64,000 nucleotides of DNA from Streptomyces sp. 35G-GA-8 (lineage in GTDB: Bacteria; Actinomycetota; Actinomycetes; Streptomycetales; Streptomycetaceae), in contig NZ_JAMHJQ010000014.1 in the NCBI RefSeq assembly GCF_023534745.1, forward strand, positions 166,800-230,799. Direction: 5' to 3'. Position numbers and translations under genes: made by a program. The notes beneath the pieces are model-generated. The model was not told the origin of the DNA. It did no database searches and saw only the letters and a list, made by a program, of their open reading frames with translations. Within the stretch, counting starts at the first letter, position 1, and each line of letters opens with the position of its first letter. Positions 47,760 through 57,519 of this stretch are shown here, piece after piece.

Positions 47760-47794
47760 GGACGTACGACTGATTCCAGTCGTACGTCCTTTTT
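47760..47794 (+). terminator. Rho-independent terminator
   Basis: Perfect 13-bp stem GGACGTACGACTG/CAGTCGTACGTCC with a 4-nt loop ATTC and a T5 tail. One of the clearest intrinsic terminators in the window; ends the preceding two-gene unit. Confidence 0.93.
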
Positions 47795-47842
47795 GTTACG
47801 TCAATAACCGGCCATTCGGACATCTCGCACTATGGTGGCGCT

Positions 47843-48367
47843 GTGCCCCGACAATTGGGAGACCTGGAAGACGCCGTCATGACACGCGTCTGGCAATGGA
47901 ACCGTCCGGTCACCGTCCGGGAAGTCCTCGAAGACCTTCAGCAGGAGCGGTCCATCGCCTACACCACCGTCATGACCGTAATGGACAATCTCCATCAGAA
48001 GGGCTGGGTGCGCAGGGAAGTCGACGGCCGCGCCTATCGATATACGGCGGTCTCCACCCGCGCCGCCTACGCGGCGGCCCTGATGAACGAAGCATGGTCG
48101 AAGAGTGACAACCCCGCCGCCGCTCTTGTCGCCTTCTTCGGCATGATGTCGTCCGAGCAGCGCCGGTCACTGGAGGACGCGGTCGCCCTGGTACGGCGGG
48201 ACACTTCCGAAGAAGCCGATACGGAAGCGATCAGTACGGAAACGGAAACGGTCAGTAACGAAGGCGCCGGTGTACAAGACCGGGAAGAAGCCGAAGAGTC
48301 GCAACAGCCCGACGCGTCCGAAGAGCCGGACGAGGGCGCCGACACCGGGCGCGAGTCGGGGCGATAG
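47843..48367 (+). CDS. BlaI/MecI/CopY-family transcriptional regulator
   Basis: 174 aa. Winged-helix LGDLEDAVMTRVWQWNRPVTVREVLEDL, SIAYTTVMTVMDNLHQKGWVRRE, RAYRYTAVSTRAAY. The C-terminal 40 residues are acidic and low-complexity. GTG 47843. No BlaR-like sensor gene is next to it, so the signal that would inactivate it is unknown; related actinobacterial proteins respond to beta-lactam or redox stress. Confidence 0.9.
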   Translation: MPRQLGDLEDAVMTRVWQWNRPVTVREVLEDLQQERSIAYTTVMTVMDNLHQKGWVRREVDGRAYRYTAVSTRAAYAAALMNEAWSKSDNPAAALVAFFGMMSSEQRRSLEDAVALVRRDTSEEADTEAISTETETVSNEGAGVQDREEAEESQQPDASEEPDEGADTGRESGR

Positions 48368-48376
48368 CGTCCAGCC

Positions 48377-48916
48377 ATGCCGTCAGCCGTTCCGCTTCCC
48401 AATGCCGAAGCAAATGCCCTCACCGTCAGACGCGCCAGGACCAGGGATGTACCGGCGGTCCGCCGTCTCGTGGACCCTTACGTGAGCGAAGGCATCCTGC
48501 TCGACAAAGCACCGGTGACGCTTTACGAGGACATCCAGGAGTTCTGGGTCGCGGAACGCGACGAGGACGCGACTGTCATCGGCTGTGGCGCCTTGCATGT
48601 GATGTGGGAAGACCTCGCCGAAGTGCGCACACTCGCGGTGGATCGCGCGGCCAGGGGCACCGGCGCCGGGCATCAACTACTGGACAAGCTGCTGGAGACC
48701 GCCCGCTGGCTCGGAGTGCGGCGCGTATTCTGTCTCACCTTCGAAGTCGAGTTCTTCGCGAAGCGCGGCTTCGTGGAGATCGGCGAGACGCCGGTCGACG
48801 GAGATGTGTACAGAGAGCTGCTGCGTTCCTATGACGAGGGTGTTGCGGAGTTCCTCGGTCTCGAACGGGTGAAGCCGAACACCTTGGGCAACAGCCGGAT
48901 GCTTCTGCACCTGTGA
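48377..48916 (+). CDS. GNAT acetyltransferase, N-acetylglutamate synthase type
   Basis: 179 aa. GNAT core: TVRRARTRDVPAVRRLVDPY, GCGALHVMWEDLAEVRTLAVDRAARGTGAGHQLLDKLLETARWLG (acetyl-CoA loop RGTGAG), VFCLTFEVEFFAKRGF. The GCGALH...E..RTLAV signature resembles the short actinobacterial N-acetylglutamate synthase. ATG 48377, nine nt after the regulator's stop. A role in arginine synthesis is likely but not proved. Confidence 0.83.
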   Translation: MPSAVPLPNAEANALTVRRARTRDVPAVRRLVDPYVSEGILLDKAPVTLYEDIQEFWVAERDEDATVIGCGALHVMWEDLAEVRTLAVDRAARGTGAGHQLLDKLLETARWLGVRRVFCLTFEVEFFAKRGFVEIGETPVDGDVYRELLRSYDEGVAEFLGLERVKPNTLGNSRMLLHL

Positions 48917-49060
48917 TCGCCGGGAAGACACCAGACCCTATGTCCGAATCGCGCACGTTTCCCGTGTTCTCGCTGGACTGAACCTCTGCCGGGGGTTTGT
49001 GTTTTCCTGAGAAAAGCGGTTTCCTTTCCGCGTACTGCATTTTCGATGAAAGGGAATCCG

Positions 49061-49396
49061 GTGGCACAGAAGGTTCAGGTCCTTCTTGTCGATGACCTCG
49101 ACGGCGGCGAGGCGGACGAGACGGTGACGTTCGCTCTGGACGGCAAGACCTACGAGATTGACCTCACGACCGCCAATGCGGACAAGCTGCGGGGTCTCCT
49201 CGATCCGTACACCAAGGGTGGCCGGCGTACCGGCGGTCGCGCCGCGGGCAGCCGTGGCAAGGGCCGTGTCGCCGCGGGCGGTAACAAGGACACCGCGGAA
49301 ATCCGCAAGTGGGCGAAGGAGAACGGCTACAGCGTCAACGACCGCGGCCGTGTTCCCGCCGAGATCCGTGAAGCCTACGAGAAGGCCAACGGCTGA
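49061..49396 (+). CDS. lsr2: Lsr2-family nucleoid-associated protein
   Basis: 111 aa. N-terminal dimerisation domain MAQKVQVLLVDDLDGGEADE, then ETVTFALDGKTYEIDLTTANADKLR (given in part), and a C-terminal DNA-binding region KWAKENGYSVNDRGRVPAEI with the AT-hook-like RGR at 95-97. Silences AT-rich, often horizontally acquired, DNA. GTG 49061 is chosen because GAAAGGG lies nearby; an in-frame ATG at 49046 lies upstream. Convergent with, and overlapping by 22 bp, the next gene. Confidence 0.96.
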   Translation: MAQKVQVLLVDDLDGGEADETVTFALDGKTYEIDLTTANADKLRGLLDPYTKGGRRTGGRAAGSRGKGRVAAGGNKDTAEIRKWAKENGYSVNDRGRVPAEIREAYEKANG

Positions 49397-50013
49397 GTTC
49401 TCGTACGAAGAGTATTTCCGCGCATCAAGCGGGCCCGGTGGCACTCAGTCGCCGCCGCGTCCACGAGTCGTACGAGATCGGGGGCACCCCCACCGCTGCC
49501 CCCGTCACCGCCGCCGTACCCGAACGGTGCGAGCGCCGGCAGTGCCGGCTCCACCTCCCGTCCGGGCTCGGGGGGCCGCAGCCAGACAGCGGTCCCCTGC
49601 GCGGCGTCAGCCGTGGCGGAAGGCCACCGGGGCGGTGCGGGGGCCGGCATCCGTCCGTCCGCGCCGAGCGCGGTCAGGCCCAGGGCGATCCCGCCCCACT
49701 CCAGCCAGTCGAGCAGCCCCGGCACCTCATCGGCGCTCCCGGCGGCCACCAGAAACGCCATCCGTTCCCCGTGCAGCGCCACCGGCCCCGTCGCGCCGGT
49801 CAGCCGCAGCACGGCGTCCCCCGCGTCCGCGGGCAGTTCCAGCACGTCGAAGCGGAGCCCGGTGAGCAGCTGGACCGGCGGCCCCGCGACGGTCGCCCAG
49901 CCCAGCCCTTTCTCGTACCACCGCGCGACCGACCAGCGGTCGTGCGTGTGGTCGTGCCACTGCGCGCGCTCCCCTTCGAGCGGGGTGCGGGGGAGCGGGA
50001 CGGTGAAGGACAT
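49375..50013 (-). CDS. Conserved streptomycete hypothetical protein
   Basis: 212 aa. Begins SFTVPLPRTPLEGERAQWHD and contains ARWYEKGLGWATVAGPPVQLLTG, FDVLELPADAGDAVLRLTG, LHGERMAFLVAAGSADEVPG and the C-terminal LVRLVDAAATECHRARLM. Resembles the N-terminal region of bifunctional primase-polymerase-like proteins, but the match is weak. ATG 50013. The 3' end overlaps lsr2 by 22 bp on the opposite strand. No function assigned. Confidence 0.78.
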   Translation of the reverse strand: MSFTVPLPRTPLEGERAQWHDHTHDRWSVARWYEKGLGWATVAGPPVQLLTGLRFDVLELPADAGDAVLRLTGATGPVALHGERMAFLVAAGSADEVPGLLDWLEWGGIALGLTALGADGRMPAPAPPRWPSATADAAQGTAVWLRPPEPGREVEPALPALAPFGYGGGDGGSGGGAPDLVRLVDAAATECHRARLMRGNTLRTRTQPLAFS

Positions 50014-50226
50014 ACCCGGGGCAACTCCCCAACCCCGCCCGGAGTTACGCTGGGTTCGTATTCGATTGCGGAGAGTGGTCAACTCGGGGGCGTGCGGGCG
50101 CGTTCGGGAGTGCAAGGGTGTTCGCCCGTAGCGGAGGGAACCGGGGTGCGCCGCATGGAGTGTCACTGCTTGCGGGTAAGACATTCCTAGTGGGAAGGGG
50201 CGACACGCGGTTACCGGGCGTCTCAC

Positions 50227-50244
50227 GTTCGCCATCGGCGTACT
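50227..50244. promoter_or_regulatory. ClgR-type box upstream of clpC
   Basis: The reverse complement, AGTACGCCGATGGCGAAC, fits the ClgR consensus as I recall it, WNNWCGCYNANRGCGWWS, at every position. It lies about 204 bp before the clpC start, in the 434-bp gap 50014-50447, which holds no gene. ClgR activates clp protease genes in actinomycetes. A GTCCCCGC/GCGGGAC-type hairpin also occurs near 50370-50385. Confidence 0.65.
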
Positions 50245-50447
50245 GATGGTGGGGGTATATGCCTGGCCTGCGGGAACATCGTCTCGCACCATCGGGTTGG
50301 AGCTGTTGTCCGGCGTTCGGGGCTGGGAGCCTGGGACAGGTAGTCGGCAGTTGGAATGAGCGGTCCCCGCTTGCGGGACTAAGCTGCGGAAGGACAGGGA
50401 GGGGACCGACCCCTTTACTGCCTGACCGCTCTGAGGAGCGATTAACG

Positions 50448-52970
<2,523 letters not shown>

Positions 52971-52997
52971 GGCTCACGCCCTTGGGGTGAGTGACTG

Positions 52998-53046
52998 AAG
53001 GGGCTGCCCCGGACCGTGTTTTTCACGGTCCGGGGCAGCCCCTTTT
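52998..53046 (+). terminator. Very strong intrinsic terminator after clpC
   Basis: 21-bp perfect inverted repeat (AAGGGGCTGCCCCGGACCGTG with its complement) around a T5 loop, ending in a T run, 28 nt after the clpC stop. Confidence 0.93.
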
Positions 53047-53834
53047 CCGATGAACAGCCGGATAAAGTCGGCCTGTTCAGCCGCGGCGGCTCACGGAGGA
53101 ACGACAGCTCGTCCAGCGTTTTGCTGGAGAGTATGAGCAGCCCCCCGAAGCCAAAACCCGCAAGAAATGAGCCCAGTTGTGCTCCGTTGCAACTGCCGAG
53201 GAACAAGAGCGAATGAAAGGCGGGCAGTTCACGAAGATGCCGCAATTGATCGGCATCGGTCATGGTGAGCGTCGTGTCCGTGAAGGGCATGCGGGCCAGT
53301 GCCTCCCGCCTGTACTCCCCCCCCGCCGGGAATCGGCTTCGGCCCGTCGTGAACCGCGACCACATCGAAGCGCTTTCGTGCGGCGCGCAACGGCTCGCGA
53401 CAGGTCCCGGCTCGTCTCGGAGCAACCGGGACTTTGGTCCTGAATCGGAAGGCATTTCTACCCGGTGGCCGTGACAAGCAGCACAGGCGTTTTTGGCCCT
53501 ACTAGCCCCGATAGTCGCGGCGCCGGGCTTCCGCCGGGACGTTCGGCCCTGCCGGGGGCGGGTCGTTCGGCGGGAGGGTGACGGCCGGGCCGGGCGCCGG
53601 GGCCGGATGCGGATTCCTCGGCGTTTCACGTGCGCTTAAACAGGTTTAAATCATCTAATACCGCACGATCGTGGCGTGCCGATCCTGGCGGTCAAGAGGC
53701 GCATTGCCGTGGGGATCGCTACGACGTGATGCCGTAGATGGGGTGTTTTGGGATGAGGTGGGGGCCGGGTTACCAAGGTGTGGCCAGCCCGGCTCTCGTG
53801 TGCCGGGTCCCTTGATGCCCGGAGGTTTACCCGT
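53047..53834. other. 788-bp gene-free region between clpC and the M23 peptidase
   Basis: No convincing gene. On the minus strand an open frame at about 53045-53290 encodes LGSFLAGFGFGGLLILSSKT, then LDELSF, but it has poor GC3, a TTA codon and no stop before clpC. A C8 run (53318-53326 region) could reflect a frameshifted remnant. The right part, from about 53630, is AT-richer and carries the peptidase promoter region and a leader with GCCGGG/CCCGGC pairing potential before GGAGG and ATG 53835. Confidence 0.5.
53636..53649. promoter_or_regulatory. AT-rich palindrome upstream of the M23 peptidase gene
   Basis: TTAAACAGGTTTAA, perfect 6-2-6 inverted repeat, followed by a possible -10 hexamer TAATAC at 53656-53661. 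It stands out in a very G+C-rich background, about 190 bp before the peptidase start. Candidate operator or promoter element. Confidence 0.45.
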
Positions 53835-54518
53835 ATGTCGCAGCGCAAGCTGTCCCGTCTGACCCGACCGTCCGTCCTTCGTACCCGTGCCGGCGTTCTG
53901 GCTGCCGGACTCGGAGTGTCGTTGGCGGCCGGAACCGGGGCCGCGTTCGCCGCGACCGGCGGTGGCGCGGCCACCGCCGCCCCGGCCACCACCTCGACCG
54001 TCTCGGCCGCTTCGGCCGTCAAGCAGCACGCCGCCGCCTCCAAGGCCGACGACGTCAAGGCCAAGGCCGCGAAGGCGAAGGCCGACGCCAAGAAGGCCCC
54101 GTCCTGGACCGACCCGGTCAAGCGCTACCAGCTCAGCGCCGGCTTCGGTCTCGGCGGCAGCAGGTGGGCGCACAAGCACTCCGGCCAGGACTTCGCGGTG
54201 CCGGTCGGCACGCCCGTCCACGCCGTCCACACCGGCACCGTCGTCAAGGCCGGCCCGAACGGCGCCGGTGACGGCCCCGCGTACGGCAACGCCATCGTGA
54301 TCAAGCACAAGGACGGCACGTACTCGCAGTACGCGCACCTGTCCCAGATCAAGGTGTATGTGGGTGAGCACGTCAAGACCGACAAGCTGATAGGGCTCTC
54401 CGGCAACACCGGTAACTCCAGCGGTCCGCACCTGCACTTCGAGATCCGTACGACCCCGAACTACGGCTCGGCCGTCAACCCGGTCCCGTTCCTGCGCTCG
54501 GTGGGCGTCAAGGTGTGA
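53835..54518 (+). CDS. Secreted M23-family (LytM) peptidoglycan peptidase
   Basis: 227 aa. Signal peptide: basic start, hydrophobic GVLAAGLGVSLAAGTGAAFA, then an Ala/Lys-rich linker with coiled-coil character. Catalytic domain at about 100-227 with zinc ligands in HSGQDFAVPVGTPV (His, Asp) and GPHLHFEIR (HLH), plus YGNAIVIKHKDGTYSQYAHL. Cleaves peptide cross-links in the wall. GGAGG lies nine nt before ATG 53835. A roughly 170-nt leader with pairing potential precedes it. Convergent with the TetR gene. Confidence 0.94.
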   Translation: MSQRKLSRLTRPSVLRTRAGVLAAGLGVSLAAGTGAAFAATGGGAATAAPATTSTVSAASAVKQHAAASKADDVKAKAAKAKADAKKAPSWTDPVKRYQLSAGFGLGGSRWAHKHSGQDFAVPVGTPVHAVHTGTVVKAGPNGAGDGPAYGNAIVIKHKDGTYSQYAHLSQIKVYVGEHVKTDKLIGLSGNTGNSSGPHLHFEIRTTPNYGSAVNPVPFLRSVGVKV

Positions 54519-54522
54519 CCCG

Positions 54523-55101
54523 TCAGGGCGTGACCCGATGAGCCTGGCTCATCAGCTCGATGGAGACCTCAAGGATGGCTTCGCGCTTCTCCTCGGGGTC
54601 TCCTTCGACGTCCTTGAGGGCGAAGGTGCTCGCGTGCATCGTGAAGAGCGCGCTGACGCAGCGGACCCGGTTCTTCAGGGACGCGTCCGGGTCCTGGAGC
54701 AGATCGAGCATGTCGATCATCCGTTCCTTGAACGTATGGCCGATGCTCAGCTCGCGGACGGTCGCCTGGTTCTCCTGCATGAAGCGGAAGAGCGGGGCCG
54801 CGTTCTCCAGTGCCCTGCTGTAGCGCCGCAGGATCTCCTCCTTGGTCTCCAGGGTGTGCGGCTGTGTACGGCCCCAGGTGATCAGATCGTCCAGCGGGCG
54901 CGACAGATCCTCGAAGAGGCTGATCAGGATGTCTTCCTTGGTCTTGAAGTGGTAGTACAGCGCCGCCTTCGTGACATCCAGCCGCTCGGCGATCTCCCGT
55001 AGCGACGTCTTCTCGTATCCCTGCTCCCCGAAGAGCTCCAGCGCGACGTCCTGGATGCGCTGGCGGGTGTTTCCCCGCCGAGGGTGCTGTGTGCTGCCCA
55101 T
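54523..55101 (-). CDS. TetR-family regulator
   Basis: 192 aa. N-terminal HTH RQRIQDVALELFGEQGYEKT then SLREIAERLDVTKAALYYHFKTK; the ligand domain follows. ATG 55101. Divergent from an MFS multidrug exporter across 120 bp that contains two large palindromes, so it almost certainly represses the exporter and itself. Ligand unknown. Confidence 0.94.
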   Translation of the reverse strand: MGSTQHPRRGNTRQRIQDVALELFGEQGYEKTSLREIAERLDVTKAALYYHFKTKEDILISLFEDLSRPLDDLITWGRTQPHTLETKEEILRRYSRALENAAPLFRFMQENQATVRELSIGHTFKERMIDMLDLLQDPDASLKNRVRCVSALFTMHASTFALKDVEGDPEEKREAILEVSIELMSQAHRVTP

Positions 55102-55121
55102 GGGTGCTCTCCCGAGAAATA

Positions 55122-55193
55122 ACTTACTTGACGCCCGGCAAGTTGGGGTCTACCTTACCCCAGTGTAGTCAGCTTGCCGGGCGGCAAGTAAGT
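55122..55193. promoter_or_regulatory. Twin TetR operators in the tetR/MFS divergent region
   Basis: A 22-bp arm at 55122-55143 reappears as its reverse complement at 55172-55193 with 20 of 22 matches. Each arm is itself a palindrome of the form ACTTG-nCGCCCGGC-AAGT. The 28 bp between them hold a further TGGGG/CCCCA repeat and probably the promoters. The right arm ends 29 bp before the exporter ATG. Confidence 0.85.
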
Positions 55194-55221
55194 GTCAGGG
55201 GAGTGCAGGGGAGTGGGGACG

Positions 55222-56838
55222 ATGAGTCCGACCGGGAAGCAGACCGAGCAGCCGGAGATGGCGGAGCCGGCGGAGAAACCAGGGCGGCAGCCGCGCAGTG
55301 TGCGCGTGGTGCTGCTCGCGCTCATGATCGCGATGCTGCTGGCCATGCTGGACAACATGATCGTCGGTACCGCGATGCCGACCATAGTCGGTGAGCTGGG
55401 GGGTCTCGCGCATCTGTCCTGGGTGGTCACCGCGTACACCCTGGCGACCGCCGCCTCCACGCCGATCTGGGGCAAGCTCGGCGACATATACGGCCGCAAG
55501 GGCGTCTTCCTCACCTCGATCGTGGTCTTCCTGATCGGCTCCGCGCTGAGCGGAATGGCCCAGGACATGGGCCAGCTCATCGGCTTCCGGGCCGTCCAGG
55601 GTCTGGGCGCCGGCGGTCTGATGGTCGGCGTCATGGCGATCATCGGCGACCTGATCCCGCCCCGGGAGCGGGGCAAGTACCAGGGCATGATGGCCGGCGT
55701 CATGGCGCTCGCGATGATCGGCGGACCGCTGGTCGGCGGCACCATCACCGACCACCTCGGCTGGCGCTGGAGCTTCTACATCAACCTCCCGCTCGGCGCG
55801 CTGGCGCTCGTGATGATCACGGCCGTCCTGCATCTGCCCGCCAAGGACCGGACGAAGGCCAAGGTCGACTATCTCGGTGCCGCGCTGCTGACCATCGGCA
55901 TCACGGCGATTGTGCTGGTCACCACCTGGGGCGGCACGGAGTACGCCTGGAGCTCCGCGATGATCATGGAGCTGATCGCCATCGGCGTCGCCTCCCTCAT
56001 CGGCTTCGTCTTCGTGCAGACCAGGGTCCCCGAGCCGATCATGCCGCTGCACATCTTCCGCAGCCGCAACTTCTCGCTGATGTCCGTGATCGGGTTCCTG
56101 ACCGGCTTCGTGATGTTCGGCGCGGTGCTCTTCCTCCCGCTCTACCAGCAGGCCGTACAGGGCGCCTCGGCCACCAACTCCGGTCTGCTCCTGCTGCCGA
56201 TGCTGCTGTCGATGATGCTCGTCTCGCTGATCGCGGGCCGGGTCACCACCAGCAGCGGCAAGTACAAGATCTTCCCGATCCTGGGCGGCGGCCTGATGGT
56301 CGTCGGCCTGTTCCTTCTGGCGCAGATGGACACCGGCACCTCGCGGCTGACCTCCGGCCTCTACATGGCCGTCCTCGGCGCGGGCATGGGCTTCCTGATG
56401 CAGATCACCATGCTCGTCGCGCAGAACAGCGTCGAGATGAAGGACATGGGCGTCGGCTCGTCCACCACCACCCTCTTCCGTACGCTCGGCGGCTCCTTCG
56501 GCGCCGCCATCATGGGCGCCCTGTTCACCAGCCGGGTACAGGACGAGATGGCCTCCCGCGCCGGCGCGGGCGGGGCGGGTGCCACCGAGCAGACGACCCA
56601 GCTGGACGCGGCGAGCCTGGCGAAGCTGCCGGACATGGTGCGCGAGGCGTACCAGCACGCGGTGTCGACCGGTACGAACGCGGCGTTCACACTGGGCGCG
56701 GCCGTCGCGGTGATCGGCTTCGTCGCGGCGTTCTTCGTCAAGGAGGTCCCGCTGCGGGGCGGGGAGCAGAAGCCGGCCGACGCGGCCGACCTGGCCCCGG
56801 CCCCGGCGGCGGACGGGAAGGTCACGCAGTCGGCCTGA
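55222..56838 (+). CDS. MFS multidrug exporter, DHA2 (14-helix) family
   Basis: 538 aa with about 14 hydrophobic helices. MLDNMIVGTAMPTIVGELGG is the DHA2 motif D1 and GKLGDIYGRKGVF the motif A loop; FRAVQGLGAGGLMVG and RWSFYINLPLGALALVM follow. Proton-driven efflux of lipophilic drugs (EmrB/QacA-like). ATG 55222 follows GGGGAGTGGGG; an in-frame GTG at 55192 overlaps the operator and is less likely. Controlled by the divergent TetR. Confidence 0.94.
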   Translation: MSPTGKQTEQPEMAEPAEKPGRQPRSVRVVLLALMIAMLLAMLDNMIVGTAMPTIVGELGGLAHLSWVVTAYTLATAASTPIWGKLGDIYGRKGVFLTSIVVFLIGSALSGMAQDMGQLIGFRAVQGLGAGGLMVGVMAIIGDLIPPRERGKYQGMMAGVMALAMIGGPLVGGTITDHLGWRWSFYINLPLGALALVMITAVLHLPAKDRTKAKVDYLGAALLTIGITAIVLVTTWGGTEYAWSSAMIMELIAIGVASLIGFVFVQTRVPEPIMPLHIFRSRNFSLMSVIGFLTGFVMFGAVLFLPLYQQAVQGASATNSGLLLLPMLLSMMLVSLIAGRVTTSSGKYKIFPILGGGLMVVGLFLLAQMDTGTSRLTSGLYMAVLGAGMGFLMQITMLVAQNSVEMKDMGVGSSTTTLFRTLGGSFGAAIMGALFTSRVQDEMASRAGAGGAGATEQTTQLDAASLAKLPDMVREAYQHAVSTGTNAAFTLGAAVAVIGFVAAFFVKEVPLRGGEQKPADAADLAPAPAADGKVTQSA

Positions 56839-56846
56839 ACCTCCGG

Positions 56847-56886
56847 CGCACGACCACGCACGACCACGCACGACCTCGCACGACTC
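56847..56886. repeat. Four 10-bp tandem repeats after the MFS gene
   Basis: CGCACGACCA repeated about four times with small changes, directly before the terminator stem. Confidence 0.88.
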
Positions 56887-56928
56887 GACAACGGCCCCTG
56901 GCGCGCATCGGCGCCAGGGGCCGTTGTC
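56887..56928 (+). terminator. Strong hairpin after the MFS gene
   Basis: 18-bp perfect stem (GACAACGGCCCCTGGCGC and complement) with a 6-nt loop; no long T run. Confidence 0.88.
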
Positions 56929-57031
56929 AGTGGTGCGTGTCAGCATCGAAGTGCGGACAGTCGCCCGCCGTGGCGAGGCAGGGGCCGCCCGCCGCCGACA
57001 CCCGCAGCCCGCACTTTCGAGGGAGCGTCCC

Positions 57032-57472
57032 ATGATCAAGGGTCTTGCCATTTCCACCGTCTGGGTCCTGGACCAGGACCGCGCGAAGGAGTTCTACACC
57101 GAGAAGCTGGGCCTGGAGCTGCGCATGGACATGACGCTCGGCGAGGGAGGGATGCGCTGGGTGACGGTCGGCGCGAAGGACCAGCCCGAGGTGGTGCTGA
57201 CCCTCATGGTGCCGGGCGCCCCGGCGATGGACGAGGAGTCGGCCGAGGCGGTCAGAACGCTCGTCGCGAAGGGCGTGCTGGGCGCGGGGGCGCTGGCCAC
57301 GGACGACATCCACGGGGACTACGAGAAGCTCAAGGCGCGCGGGGTGGAGTTCATCCAGCCGCCGCAGGAGCGTCCGTACGGTACGGAGGCGATCCTGCGG
57401 GACGACTCCGGCAACTGGTTCTCGTTCACACAGCAGCGCGAAGAGCTCGACCTCGACAAGGAATGGGCCTGA
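57032..57472 (+). CDS. VOC/glyoxalase-superfamily protein
   Basis: 146 aa. ISTVWVLDQDRAKEFYTEKLGLELR opens the first beta-alpha-beta-beta-beta module, DDIHGDYEKLKARGVEFIQPP and AILRDDSGNWFSFTQQ the second. Metal ligands can be guessed but not fixed. Such proteins are dioxygenase-like, glyoxalase-like or drug-binding. ATG 57032 has GAGGGAG about six nt upstream. Convergent with cseC; function unknown. Confidence 0.88.
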   Translation: MIKGLAISTVWVLDQDRAKEFYTEKLGLELRMDMTLGEGGMRWVTVGAKDQPEVVLTLMVPGAPAMDEESAEAVRTLVAKGVLGAGALATDDIHGDYEKLKARGVEFIQPPQERPYGTEAILRDDSGNWFSFTQQREELDLDKEWA

Positions 57473-57519
57473 GGGGGCCGGGCGGGTTCGGCCCGGCGGC
57501 TTCGACGGTTCAGTCGGCT

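Noticed and set aside
53650-53834. Leader of the M23 peptidase as a c-di-AMP (ydaO) riboswitch
   Set aside because: Streptomyces wall hydrolase genes often carry one, but the conserved GGGGUGAAUCC and CCGAAUCCGUCAGCUAACC-like blocks are not present.
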